Shown here: piece after piece, positions 1 to 8,768 of the stretch | Layout of the letters: each line of letters starts with the position of its first letter | Numbering within the stretch: position 1 is the stretch's first letter | Notes under the pieces: model-generated | Told to the model about the DNA's origin: nothing | What the model saw: the letters and a program-made list of their open reading frames with translations, nothing else | Databases searched by the model: none | Made by a program: the position numbers and the translations under genes | Assembly (NCBI GenBank): GCA_947474715.1 | Contig: CANJJT010000004.1 | Coordinates: 1-64,000 of the forward strand | Direction of reading: 5' to 3' | Length of the DNA: 64,000 bases | DNA from: CAIYPG01 sp903864555 | Lineage (GTDB): Bacteria; Pseudomonadota; Gammaproteobacteria; Burkholderiales; SG8-39

Positions 1-16
1 CATGCGGCGATGGGGG

Positions 17-36
17 GAGGCGGCGCAAGCCGCCTC
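17..36. terminator. GC-rich hairpin at left edge
   Basis: Perfect 8-bp inverted repeat (GAGGCGGC / GCCGCCTC) around a GCAA tetraloop. It lies downstream of the minus-strand regulator that ends at 194. There is no T-run, so it is only terminator-like. Bases 1-193 hold no credible gene on either strand. Confidence 0.3.
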
Positions 37-193
37 GACGGATGTTGCTGTGATGACTGGTCTGGTTCACCGATTCACGTCCGGGGCGAGGTTTGCACAT
101 GGGCGGCCTAGGGGGCGCGGCCAGCTCGTTCGTCGGGGGGCGCCGTTGCTGCCGTCGGTCGGGTACGCAGGCGTGCGTCCCCCGCGTGCCCGA

Positions 194-838
194 TCAGCCC
201 TGATTGTTCAGTTTTCCGGAGGAGGTCAGGCGTTTTTCGATGATGAGCTTTTCCAGCGCCGGGAAGGAGAGTGGCTTGTGCAGCACAGTGATGCCCTCTG
301 GAAGGCCGCCGAAGGCTACGATCTCCCCCTTGTCCAGGCCGGTGACCACGATGATGTGCATGTTCTTGCTGTACTCCGGGTCAGATGCGAGCACGCGCAT
401 CATCCTGAATCCGTCCATGCCCGGCAGGCGCAGGTCGGTCACCAGCACGTCCGGCTTTTCGTGGCCCATGGCAATGAGTGCCTCCCAGCCGCTTGCGACC
501 AGGGTGAGTCTCACCGGAGGTTTCCACCCGGCAATGGTCAGTTCGTAGAGGCGCAACAGTGCAGCATCGTCCTCGACCACCAGCATCTTGAAATCTGTCG
601 AGGCAGCTTCGGCGGAGTCTGATGCGCTCGTCACCGGCTGCGTGGCAGGCGAAATCTGTGCTTGGCGTTGTGCGAGCAATTCGTCGACAGAAGTACGCAG
701 GATGCGTCGATGACCGCCGACCGTTTTCCAGGCTTTGAGAATCCCGGCCTCCACCCACAACTGGGCGGTGCGCAGCGAAATGCTCAGCAGCTTGGCTGCT
801 TCCCGGGTTGTTATGGCCTCTTCTGGCGGACTGTTCAT
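194..838 (-). CDS. HTH (MerR/excisionase-type) - REC response regulator
   Basis: Protein of 214 aa. Residues about 8-56 form an excisionase/MerR-like winged helix (TTREAAKLLSIS...VGGHRR), followed by a Ser/Ala/Thr-rich linker (60-80). A receiver domain covers 83-205, with acidic pocket E89-D90-D91, phospho-acceptor D135 (VTDLRLPGMDG), T166 and K188. The DNA-binding domain precedes the receiver, the reverse of the OmpR/NarL order, so this is an unusual architecture. No kinase is adjacent; the hybrid kinase at 2652 is the nearest candidate partner (inference). The call as DNA-binding response regulator is firm; the target is unknown. Confidence 0.85.
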   Translation of the reverse strand: MNSPPEEAITTREAAKLLSISLRTAQLWVEAGILKAWKTVGGHRRILRTSVDELLAQRQAQISPATQPVTSASDSAEAASTDFKMLVVEDDAALLRLYELTIAGWKPPVRLTLVASGWEALIAMGHEKPDVLVTDLRLPGMDGFRMMRVLASDPEYSKNMHIIVVTGLDKGEIVAFGGLPEGITVLHKPLSFPALEKLIIEKRLTSSGKLNNQG

Positions 839-1263
839 AATCGCTCGATGAGTGAATTTCCACGCAGTTTCTCATATTTTCCGGTTTTTCTGTCTGGTTG
901 GATTCTGTTGAATCAACGATTGGCTCAAAGACCATTCCAGGCAGGCACTGGTCCGTTTGCAGTCAGACTGAACGGCGCCTTGCGGTTGAATTCACTCGTT
1001 TAGGGAAGGACTGAACAAGGGGGCCGCCCCCTTGTCTATCCCCGATTTCAGAGGCAAACGCAGCGCCGGTTGCCGAAATTCCGGACTGGACCCGTGTTTC
1101 CTTAGGTATTGAAAATGATCAATCTGTTGATGGTTGTGTGCATAAGCGAACCCAGCCGTCATCCATGTACGTGGATGGTTGCCACAAGCGACTCAGGGAA
1201 AAGAAAAATTTTCATTTCCGATGTAATGGGTGGGGCTGTGGGTCAGTCCGCCCCGTGTGGCGC
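839..1263. other. 425-nt intergenic region
   Basis: No open frame here resembles a protein. It should hold the promoter of the minus-strand regulator near 840-900, an AT-richer part, and the 3' end of the csp transcript with the hairpin at 1015-1035. Nothing else is recognised. Confidence 0.5.
1015..1035 (-). terminator. Strong hairpin downstream of copper-storage gene
   Basis: Perfect 9-bp stem (ACAAGGGGG / CCCCCTTGT) with a 3-nt loop. It is about 230 nt past the stop of the minus-strand copper-storage gene. The flank on the minus strand is pyrimidine-rich but lacks a clean U-run. Confidence 0.45.
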
Positions 1264-1704
1264 TCAGGCGGCGTAGGCCTTGCATTCGCGGGCACAGGCG
1301 GCGCAGGCCGCCGCGCAATCCCGGCATTCCTTGTGCAGCTTGACGTGCTTCTGGCACTCCTTTTCGCAGGCCAGGCAGGCATTCATGGCAATCAGGGCCA
1401 CCGACTTGGCGTGCTTCGAGGCCTGTGCCACCAGTTTGCGCAATCCCTCGCACAGCGCCAGCGTCTCATTGACGGACTGGGCACAGCCAGCCACGGATTT
1501 GTCACCGTCTCCCAGCAGTATCAGGCAGTGGGCCAGGCAGAGCTCCCCCTTGATGATGCAGTCGGACACCACGTCCAGCAGCAACTCGGCCTGAGGCGAC
1601 TGACCGTGATGGTGATGGCTGTGTCCGGGTGGCGTGGCGGCGTGCCCCAGCGTTGTTGCCGCGGTAAGCATGGCTGCGCTGGTCAGGAGTGTTCGTCTGT
1701 CCAT
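1264..1704 (-). CDS. Csp1-like copper storage protein, Tat-exported
   Basis: Protein of 146 aa. The N-terminus reads MDRRTLLTSAAML then an Ala/Thr/Leu-rich stretch ending at GHAA: a twin-arginine signal. A His-rich segment (HSHHHH) follows. The mature part is predicted all-helical and carries 13 cysteines, many as CxxC or CxxxC (LACEKEC, CRDCAAACAACAREC). This is the DUF326 four-helix-bundle family. Csp1 proteins of methanotrophs are exported tetramers that store many Cu(I) ions on cysteines lining the bundle core, and 13 Cys matches the count known for Csp1. Likely role is binding excess or stored copper in the periplasm. It is transcribed alone. No copper-regulator box was recognised upstream. 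Confidence 0.85.
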   Translation of the reverse strand: MDRRTLLTSAAMLTAATTLGHAATPPGHSHHHHGQSPQAELLLDVVSDCIIKGELCLAHCLILLGDGDKSVAGCAQSVNETLALCEGLRKLVAQASKHAKSVALIAMNACLACEKECQKHVKLHKECRDCAAACAACARECKAYAA

Positions 1705-1952
1705 GAGGGATGTCTTTCAGGGGATATGAAAAATACTGCGGAATTGCTGGCGGTTTGCCAGTGTATTTTGGGGGTCACAGGGGCAGACGGCCATTATTTT
1801 TAAATGAGTGCGCCATTGCGGTCGATCATATCTGCTATTTTAGGTAAAATTCGTTTCTGCTGATTAATTCAATTTTGCCGTTTACTGCGCCGAAATCTGA
1901 ACAACCAGCTGCATGACGTTTTCAACAGTAAGCCTCGGCTTCAGGATTTTCT

Positions 1953-2315
1953 GTGAAACAGATACTCATCGTCGACGATAACCAAGACCTGCGTCGGCTC
2001 ATCGCCCTGACCTTGTCCAGCCACTACAAGGTGCGCGAAGCCGCCAGCGCTGATGAAGCACTGCTGCTGCTCGATGCCATCCATCCGGCACTGATTGTCC
2101 TGGACATCATTATGCCCGGCAGCATGGACGGGCTGGAATTCCTGCGGCAGTACCGTCAGCGTCCCTCCGGCGGACACGGCAAGGTTGTCCTGGTCACCGC
2201 GCGCAACAATCCTGAGGATCGGCATGCCGCCGCCGGGCTGGGGGTGGATGCCTACTTCGTGAAGCCGTTCAGCCCGTTGCGCCTGTCCGACAAGATCAGG
2301 GAGTTGGTGAATTGA
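1953..2315 (+). CDS. Single-domain response regulator (REC only)
   Basis: Protein of 120 aa made only of a CheY-like receiver: acidic pocket D8-D9, phospho-acceptor D51 (IVLDIIMPG), conserved Thr (LVTAR) and Lys (YFVKPFSP). The GTG start at 1953 is preceded by AGGA. There is no output domain, so it probably acts as a phosphorelay intermediate. Its stop overlaps the TTG start of the next gene, and the hybrid kinase with Hpt domain follows, so the three form a likely phosphorelay operon. Confidence 0.85.
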   Translation: MKQILIVDDNQDLRRLIALTLSSHYKVREAASADEALLLLDAIHPALIVLDIIMPGSMDGLEFLRQYRQRPSGGHGKVVLVTARNNPEDRHAAAGLGVDAYFVKPFSPLRLSDKIRELVN

Positions 2316-2617
2316 GCATCCCGCGTGGATCCCGCCTCTGGATTCTGGTCGTCGCCCTCCTGATGGCCCTGGGCCTCACCCTGCCGGCCCATGCCGCCGA
2401 CCGGCTCGGGCAGGATGGGGGGCGCGATGGTGACAAGCTTTCCCTGGCAGGTGATCAACTGGTTGCGGCGTTCCCGCGTCCCTCTCCGGCCCTGCGGCAT
2501 GCCTGGGATGCCTATTTTCAGGGCATCCGGGCCAGCGGCGAGTACGACAGGCTGGTGAACAAGCATTACCCCGGCACTCGAGGCTATTCCCCCGCGTTGT
2601 TTGCGCGCAACGCTTGA
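2312..2617 (+). CDS. Small secreted protein, remnant-like C-terminus of a solute-binding protein
   Basis: Protein of 101 aa with TTG start overlapping the stop of the REC gene. Residues 1-29 form a Sec signal peptide ending AHAA. The remainder, especially AWDAYFQGIRASGEYDRLV, resembles the last segment of family-3 periplasmic solute-binding proteins. The rest of such a receptor (about 200 aa) is absent. It could be a shrunken sensor subunit for the kinase that follows, or a decaying fragment kept in frame. Conserved overlap with its neighbour argues for translation. Function unknown. Confidence 0.6.
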   Translation: MSIPRGSRLWILVVALLMALGLTLPAHAADRLGQDGGRDGDKLSLAGDQLVAAFPRPSPALRHAWDAYFQGIRASGEYDRLVNKHYPGTRGYSPALFARNA

Positions 2618-2651
2618 GCCGGCGCAACGCACCGGGCGCGCAGGGGGCACG

Positions 2652-5600
2652 ATGACACGATTGCGCTGGGACAGCGTCGAATCCCTCGACCGTCGACTGT
2701 TTGCGCTCCGGGAGCGCCACGTCATCGGCATCTTTTTCGTTTTCGTGCTCTTCTTTGCCGCCATTGGCGTGGCGGTGTTTGTATCCTTGCATACCATGAG
2801 CGACGAAGCGGAGCAGAGCAGGCTGCGTTCGGTGGCTGATGTGAAGTCCGAGGATGTCCTGGTATGGCTCCAAGAGCGCCGCATGGATGTCGCACAACTC
2901 GCCGGCAACAAGCTCTTCCAGGCGCTGCTTGTCACGACGCAATCCCGGCCTGGGGATGGTGGGCAGGCGCGGCTGGGTGCCAGGCAGGGCGATCATCGTG
3001 TCATCCGCTGGCTCGAAGATTTGCGCGTCGTGCATGGTTACCATACGGTCTCGGTGGTGGATCAGGAGGGCGCCGAAGTGCATTCGGCCGGGGACATTCC
3101 CTACCGGCGGGAGCAACTGGCCGCGGCGATTGTTGCCGCTTCCAAACAGCGCCAGCCCGTCGTGATCAACGCCGAGCCCCTGCCGGATGGCGGCGCCTAC
3201 ATGGCCTTCGTGGCACGCATAGACCAGCCGGGCCGGGCGCGTGCGCTGTACATCGTCTTCACCAGCAAGCTGGATACTTCGCTGTTTCCTGCCATTGCAA
3301 AATGGCCCAACGCACGCGCTACCGAGGGCCTGATCGTGATGCGCCGCGAGGGCGATACGATCTCGCTGCTCAACCGCAAGCGGGCGCCGGGCGCCGGCTT
3401 CTTCACGGTGGACCGGTCCATGACGGGTGCCGATCTGCTCGCGCGCGCCGCGGTTCCCGAGAGCGGCCTGTACGAAGGCCTTGGCTTGAAGGGCGAGGAT
3501 TGCCTGATCGCAACCCGGCATATCCCGGCGCTTGGATGGACCCTTGCGGTCAAGGTGGACAAGCGCGAACTGCATGAGCCGATGCGCTGGCTTGCCACCG
3601 TCTGTGTAATCCTGGGTCTGGCGGGGGCCGCCGCCAGCGGTCTGCTGCTGCTGCTGCTCTGGCGCCATCAGACGCTGCGCTTGGCAGAGATGAGCGATGC
3701 CAATTCCCGTCTCAGGATTTATGCCCGGGAGGCAGCCGAAGCAACCGTGGCAAAGGGCGCCTTCCTGTCCAACATGAGCCACGAGATACGCACGCCGCTG
3801 AACGCCATACTGGGCCTGCTTTACCTGCTGGATAAGCGCCTGAAGCCAGGGTCCTGGGAGCACGGCAAGCTTGACCAGATATCCGGGGCCGCCCACCACC
3901 TGATGGACATCATCAATGATGTGCTCGACATGTCCCGCATCGAATCGGGGCAGTTGACGCTGGAGGCGTCCGATTTCACCCTGGATGAACTGCTGCTCAA
4001 GCGCGTGGTGCAGATCACGATGCCCCGGATACGCGAAAAGGGCCTCGAACTGGTCCTTGACATCGAGCCGCTGCTGGGCCAGACGGTGTTCATCGGGGAT
4101 CCGCTGCGGCTGGCCCAGGCTGTTATCAATTACACCGCCAATGCGGTGAAGTTCACCGAAACCGGGCGAATCGTCATACGAGTGAGCCAGTCCGGCACTG
4201 ACGACAATGGCGAGCTGCTGCGCTTTGACGTGAGCGACACCGGCATCGGGATGAACGAGGCGCAAAAGGCCCGCGTGTTCGAGGCCTTCCAGCAGGCTGA
4301 TGCCTCGACCACCCGCCGCTTTGGCGGCTCCGGACTGGGGCTTGCCATCACCCGCAACCTGGTCCAGGCGATGGGCGGCGAAGTGGGTGTCGAAAGCGTA
4401 CCCAGCGTGGGGAGCCTGTTCTGGTTCACTGTGAAGCTGAAGAAGGGAAATCCCGTGCCGCGGGCGGGCATTGGCAGTCTGGCCGGCCTGCGGATGCTGG
4501 TGATTGACGATCTGCCGGATACGCTCAGCGCGATCTGTGACATGGCAAGCGGCCTGGGCATGCACTGCACGCCGGAACAGTATCCGCAGAATGCCCGCGC
4601 CCTGCTGGCGGAGGCGGAAACATCGGGCAAACCCTACGACATTCTGCTGGTGGACTACCGCATGCCTGAACTCGATGGCATCAGCCTGATGCGCAGCCTG
4701 TCCCGCCTTTCGCCCTCTCTCATCCCCAAGGCCTTTCTGGTCACGGCGTATGACGCGTCTTTGCTGAGGGAGGAGGCCCGCAGGGAGGGTTACCTGGCGG
4801 TGCTGGAGAAACCCCTGACCGCCTCGACGATCGTGGATGCGCTACTGGCCGCGGGCGCAGGCCTCGCAGCAGCGCCGGACCGATCATTGGAACGCGACAC
4901 AGCAGCGGGAATACTCAAGGCGCAGGCAGCCGGCCGGCGCCTGCTGCTGGTGGACGACAACCCCACCAATCGCGAGATTGTCGTGGAGTTGCTGGGCGAG
5001 CTGGGACTGATCATCGATGTGGCCGAAAACGGTCGTATCGCCGTGGACAAGGTGGCCGCCGGGCGCTACGACCTGGTGATTATGGATATGCAGATGCCGG
5101 TCATGGATGGCCCGGAAGCCACGCGGCATATCCGTCGTCTGGCCAGTGCGACCAGCTTGCCGATCATCGCGATGACGGCCAATGCCTTCAAGGAGGATAG
5201 GGAAGTCTGCCTGCAGGCCGGCATGAATGACCATATCGCCAAGCCCGTCGATCCGGACCGTCTGTTTGCCGCCTTGTCACAGTGGTTGCCCGCTGACGCC
5301 ACCGGTGACGCAACCGTAACAGCCACCGCGGCGGCCACATTGACCGCAGCGGCAGACGTTGATACGGGCACGCTGGTGCAGCTTGGCCACGCGAATCAGG
5401 CCGATACTGGCGCCCAACCGGACAGGGCTGCAACACAGCAGGTTGAGGCGAGCGTTTTCGACAGCGCCGTACTGGCACGCGCCACGCGCAGCAACCCGGT
5501 TGCCATGGGACGCATCCTGCGCCTGTTCTGCGATCGTCACGCCGGGGATGCTTCGCAGGTCGCTGAGTCCTGCGCGGCCGGTGATCTGGACGCCGCCCAG

Positions 5601-6062
5601 CAGCTTTTGCATGGGCTGACGGGCACCAGTGGCCAATTCGGCGCCATGGCGCTGCATGCGATGGCAGGCAAACTGGAGAACCAGTTGCGCAATCGCGAGG
5701 GCAGTCCCGGGCTGGAGGCGTTGTCTGGGCTTGCCAGCTGTCTTGACCGTACCTTGGACGCCTGCCGTGCCTGGCTGGCGGCCAATCCCGAGGCCGCGCT
5801 GGTGGCGTCGACCTTGTCATTGGTATCGGGCCGTGGGCTGCTGGAGCAGGCCAGCCAACTGCAGCTGCTGTTGGATGCGGTGGATGGCGTGGCGATATCG
5901 GTTGCCGAGCAACTCGCCGTGCGGATGCCGTCACAGTTTCAGGCTGCCTTTGCCCCGGTGCTTGAGGCGGTGCGCCGCTTCGATCTCGACAAGGCTGCCG
6001 GACATATGAAAGTATTCGTGGCACGGGTGGCCGCATCCACTGAGGCCAAGTCGGCTGAGTGA
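2652..6062 (+). CDS. Hybrid sensor histidine kinase (HisKA-HATPase-REC-REC-Hpt)
   Basis: Protein of 1136 aa from ATG at 2652. An upstream in-frame ATG at 2601 would overlap the previous gene, and the signal-anchor reads naturally from MTRLRW. TM1 is about 22-44; a periplasmic sensor of about 270 aa follows, then TM2 about 313-339. Dimerisation/phospho-acceptor H377 sits in SHEIRTPLN. The HATPase carries N (NYTANAVKF), G1 (DTGIGM) and G2 (GGSGLGLAI) boxes. Two receivers have acceptors D668 (VDYRMPELDG) and D812 (MDMQMPVMDG). A C-terminal Hpt domain has H987 (LLHGLTGTSG). It is a complete BarA/EvgS-like phosphorelay in one membrane protein. Partners are probably the upstream single REC and the HTH-REC at 194-838 (inference). 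Confidence 0.9.
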   Translation: MTRLRWDSVESLDRRLFALRERHVIGIFFVFVLFFAAIGVAVFVSLHTMSDEAEQSRLRSVADVKSEDVLVWLQERRMDVAQLAGNKLFQALLVTTQSRPGDGGQARLGARQGDHRVIRWLEDLRVVHGYHTVSVVDQEGAEVHSAGDIPYRREQLAAAIVAASKQRQPVVINAEPLPDGGAYMAFVARIDQPGRARALYIVFTSKLDTSLFPAIAKWPNARATEGLIVMRREGDTISLLNRKRAPGAGFFTVDRSMTGADLLARAAVPESGLYEGLGLKGEDCLIATRHIPALGWTLAVKVDKRELHEPMRWLATVCVILGLAGAAASGLLLLLLWRHQTLRLAEMSDANSRLRIYAREAAEATVAKGAFLSNMSHEIRTPLNAILGLLYLLDKRLKPGSWEHGKLDQISGAAHHLMDIINDVLDMSRIESGQLTLEASDFTLDELLLKRVVQITMPRIREKGLELVLDIEPLLGQTVFIGDPLRLAQAVINYTANAVKFTETGRIVIRVSQSGTDDNGELLRFDVSDTGIGMNEAQKARVFEAFQQADASTTRRFGGSGLGLAITRNLVQAMGGEVGVESVPSVGSLFWFTVKLKKGNPVPRAGIGSLAGLRMLVIDDLPDTLSAICDMASGLGMHCTPEQYPQNARALLAEAETSGKPYDILLVDYRMPELDGISLMRSLSRLSPSLIPKAFLVTAYDASLLREEARREGYLAVLEKPLTASTIVDALLAAGAGLAAAPDRSLERDTAAGILKAQAAGRRLLLVDDNPTNREIVVELLGELGLIIDVAENGRIAVDKVAAGRYDLVIMDMQMPVMDGPEATRHIRRLASATSLPIIAMTANAFKEDREVCLQAGMNDHIAKPVDPDRLFAALSQWLPADATGDATVTATAAATLTAAADVDTGTLVQLGHANQADTGAQPDRAATQQVEASVFDSAVLARATRSNPVAMGRILRLFCDRHAGDASQVAESCAAGDLDAAQQLLHGLTGTSGQFGAMALHAMAGKLENQLRNREGSPGLEALSGLASCLDRTLDACRAWLAANPEAALVASTLSLVSGRGLLEQASQLQLLLDAVDGVAISVAEQLAVRMPSQFQAAFAPVLEAVRRFDLDKAAGHMKVFVARVAASTEAKSAE

Positions 6063-6218
6063 GTGTTTGATCGTCGACCAGGCGGATGTGCTGGTCGGTG
6101 ATTCGGTCGAAAATCTGCAACGGCTGCCGTCGCCGCATTGCATGGCCGGGGCAGTGAGGCTATAAACTCCCCAGGCGCCGACAAGAGGCGCACACCCGAC
6201 ATCGAACAAGGAGGATTC

Positions 6219-7205
6219 ATGCATCAGCCCACAGTGTTGCTCGCGCGTGCCCTGGTGCTGGGCGCGGCGATGGTCTGCTCGCCGGCCTGGTCGCAGGCGG
6301 CGAAGTTTCCCACCCGGCCGGTGACGCTGATCCAGCCCTACACCCCGGGTGGCTCCACCGACATCGAGGCGCGTCTGTACCACCAGCGACTGACCGAGGC
6401 GCTGGGCCAGACGGTGCTGCTCGACTACAAGCCGGGCGCCGGTTCCGCCGTGGGCACGGCCTGGGTGGCCAAGCAGCCGCCGGATGGCTACACCATCATC
6501 TCGGTGACGCCGGCCTTCACCATCATTCCGGCCTTCCACACCGACAAGCCGCCTTACGACGCGGCCAATGACCTGGCGCCCATCACGCAGATGACCAAGC
6601 GCAGCGCCTTCCTGCTGGTGCCGCCGTCGCTGGGCATCAAGAACTTCGAGGAGTACATGGCCTACGTGAAGGCCAACCCGGGCAAGCTCAATTTTGGCAC
6701 CTCGGGGCCGGGCAGTATTTTCCACATCTCCGGCGCCTGGCTGCATGCCATGACCAACACCAAGGTGGTGTTCGTGCATTACAAGGGTGCTGCGCCCATG
6801 CACGCCGACCTCATGGCCGGCACCATACAGGCGGGTCCGGCGCCGGTGTTCGTGGGCCTGCCGTATGTGAAATCGGGCAAGCTTTTCCCGGTGGCCTACA
6901 TGGGTTCCAAGCGCTACAAGGGCACGCCCGACCTGAAGACCGTGGCCGAGCAGGGCTGGCCCGATTTTGAATACGCCAGCTGGTCGGGCTTCCTCGCGCC
7001 GGCGAAGACACCACCCGCCATCATCGAGGCCTGGCACGCGGCCTTCAGCAAGGTGGCCAATGCGCCGGAGATCGTGGCCAAGATGGACGCCGATGGCGCC
7101 GAGATGATCGCCAACCGTCCCGAGGCGTTCAAAAAGAACATCCTGGTCGAGCTGGCACGCTACCGCAAGATCGTGCAGGAAAACGATATCAAGGCCGAGC
7201 AGTAG
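6219..7205 (+). CDS. Bug/TctC-family periplasmic solute receptor
   Basis: Protein of 328 aa from ATG 6219 with an AGGAGG site 6 nt upstream; an earlier in-frame ATG gives a non-signal N-terminus. Signal peptide about 1-27 (cleavage near WSQAA). Family signatures seen are FPTRPVTLIQPYTPGGSTD, the DYKPGAG loop, and VHYKGAAP in the C-lobe. Bug proteins bind carboxylates or related small molecules for tripartite tricarboxylate transporters. No TctA/TctB gene is near. It is convergent with the CoA-transferase at 7358. Confidence 0.9.
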   Translation: MHQPTVLLARALVLGAAMVCSPAWSQAAKFPTRPVTLIQPYTPGGSTDIEARLYHQRLTEALGQTVLLDYKPGAGSAVGTAWVAKQPPDGYTIISVTPAFTIIPAFHTDKPPYDAANDLAPITQMTKRSAFLLVPPSLGIKNFEEYMAYVKANPGKLNFGTSGPGSIFHISGAWLHAMTNTKVVFVHYKGAAPMHADLMAGTIQAGPAPVFVGLPYVKSGKLFPVAYMGSKRYKGTPDLKTVAEQGWPDFEYASWSGFLAPAKTPPAIIEAWHAAFSKVANAPEIVAKMDADGAEMIANRPEAFKKNILVELARYRKIVQENDIKAEQ

Positions 7206-7209
7206 CACG

Positions 7210-7236
7210 CCACAGGGGTGCCGGCAGGTGCCCCTG
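7210..7236. terminator. Hairpin after Bug gene
   Basis: Imperfect inverted repeat with outer arms CAGGGG / CCCCTG, just after the receptor stop. No T-run follows, so it may act as a terminator or a transcript-end stabiliser. Confidence 0.35.
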
Positions 7237-7316
7237 GCATTGTGATCAAATCACGGTGTAAATGTCCGTCTTCATTGGGTTAAAACTAAGAATGTAGTCA
7301 TTCACATTCTTTCTTC

Positions 7317-7343
7317 GGGGGCCTGCCCAGGGCAGGCAGCCCC
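7317..7343. terminator. Hairpin between convergent genes
   Basis: GGGG-GCCTGC-(5-nt loop)-GCAGGC-A-GCCCC stem between a plus-strand receptor gene and a minus-strand CoA-transferase gene. It is placed to end either transcript. There is no poly-U on either side. Confidence 0.4.
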
Positions 7344-7357
7344 GATCTGCCGCCCGT

Positions 7358-8566
7358 TCAGATCACCTTCGCCTGGCGCAGCGCCGCCACGCGATCGCCG
7401 TAGCCGTATTCCTTCAGGATGGCCTCGGTGTGCTCGCCCACCATGGGCGGGGGCAGCTTCACTTGCGGGCCGTCCTTGGCGAACTTGAAGGGGGCGTTGA
7501 GCACGGTGACATCGCTGTCGGTGCTCTGCAGCTTCTTGAAGGTGTGCAGTTGCCCCCGCGCCTTCACCTGCGGGGTTTCCAGGATCTCGTTGATGGCGCG
7601 CACCTGGGCGCAAGGCACATGGGCATCGTTGAGGATCTGCTCCCATTCCAGCGACGTCTTGGTCCTGAACATGGCGGCGAAGGTGTTGGCCAGTTCCTCG
7701 CCATTGGCCAGGCGTTCTTCCAGGCCCTTGAAGCGCGGGTCCTCCAGCAGGTGCGCCAGGCCCAGGGTCTTGAACAGCTTCACCGCCTGGTGTTCCTCGT
7801 TGGCGCCGACCACGATCATGCGCTCGTCGGAGCAGGTGTAGTAGCCGGAGGTGGGCACGCGGCTGGCGGGCACATTGCCGCGCAGGCCGGGGATGTTGCC
7901 GGTGCATTTGTAATCGACGATGAGCGCGCTCATGAAGGTGAGGGCGGTGTCGAGCATGGAGACGTCGATGTATTGCGGCTCGCCGCTGCGGTCGCGGCGG
8001 AACAGCGACAGCGTGATGGCATAGGCGGCAGCGAGGCCCGAGCCGTAATCGAGGATCACCGGGCCGACCTTGAGCGGGCCGGTCTCCTTGGTGCCCGTCA
8101 CGCTCATCATGCCCGAGGCTGCCTGCACGATGCCGTCGTAGGCGGTGTGGTGGCCCTTGGGCGGGTTCTGGCCATAAGCGGTGAGCGAGCAGTACACCAG
8201 CTTGGGGTTGATCTTCAGCAGGTCCTGGTAACCCAGGCCCAGGCCGTCCATCACCCCGGCGCGAAAGTTCTCCATCACCACGTCGGCGGTCTTCACCATG
8301 GTGCGGAAGATGGCCTTGCCGTCTTCCGTGCGCAGGTCGAGCGTGATGGAGCGCTTGTTGGCGTTCTGCGGCATGTAGTTGGTGGCCATGCCGCGGCTGC
8401 GGTAGTACTTGTCGCTGCCTGCCGGGCTCCAGCGCACCGGGTCGCCCGCGCCGGGCTCCTCGATCTTGATCACGTCTGCGCCCTGCAGGCCGAGCTGGAA
8501 GGTGCAGAAGGGGCCGGCCACCACGCGGCTGACGTCGATGACCTTGATGCCTGACAGGGGTTGCAT
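7358..8566 (-). CDS. CaiB/BaiF (class III) CoA-transferase
   Basis: Protein of 402 aa; start MQPLSGIKVIDVSRV is chosen because a GGAG site lies 9 nt upstream and the frame before it is not protein-like. The nucleotide-fold N-terminus has VVAGPFCTFQLGLQGADVIKIE. Catalytic Asp is present at D144 (TAYDGIVQAASG), the residue that carries the acyl-aspartyl intermediate in formyl-CoA transferase. It probably moves CoA between two carboxylic acids. It is divergent from the amidohydrolase at 8769, with about 200 bp of shared promoter space. Confidence 0.9.
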   Translation of the reverse strand: MQPLSGIKVIDVSRVVAGPFCTFQLGLQGADVIKIEEPGAGDPVRWSPAGSDKYYRSRGMATNYMPQNANKRSITLDLRTEDGKAIFRTMVKTADVVMENFRAGVMDGLGLGYQDLLKINPKLVYCSLTAYGQNPPKGHHTAYDGIVQAASGMMSVTGTKETGPLKVGPVILDYGSGLAAAYAITLSLFRRDRSGEPQYIDVSMLDTALTFMSALIVDYKCTGNIPGLRGNVPASRVPTSGYYTCSDERMIVVGANEEHQAVKLFKTLGLAHLLEDPRFKGLEERLANGEELANTFAAMFRTKTSLEWEQILNDAHVPCAQVRAINEILETPQVKARGQLHTFKKLQSTDSDVTVLNAPFKFAKDGPQVKLPPPMVGEHTEAILKEYGYGDRVAALRQAKVI

Positions 8567-8768
8567 GTCGTTTCTCCTCGGGATGCTGTTGTTGTGTCGT
8601 CGTGTTATCGGACGGTAGGGCGTATTTTCGCTCAAACGGGGCCGGGCCAGCCGCAGCGTCAGGTCGCGTGGATGAATTGACTTCGCCTGGACTTGATTCC
8701 ATATTGCCCATCCTGCAGCCACAACGGATGGCGCCGGCCACGACCCGCGCCCATGGAGGAGGAAAGGC

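Noticed and set aside
2..622. 206-aa plus-strand frame at the left edge
   Set aside because: Antisense to the HTH-REC regulator; no homology pattern.
2376..4565. 729-aa minus-strand frame opposite the hybrid kinase
   Set aside because: Shadow of the kinase gene; no recognisable motifs, composition typical of antisense frames.
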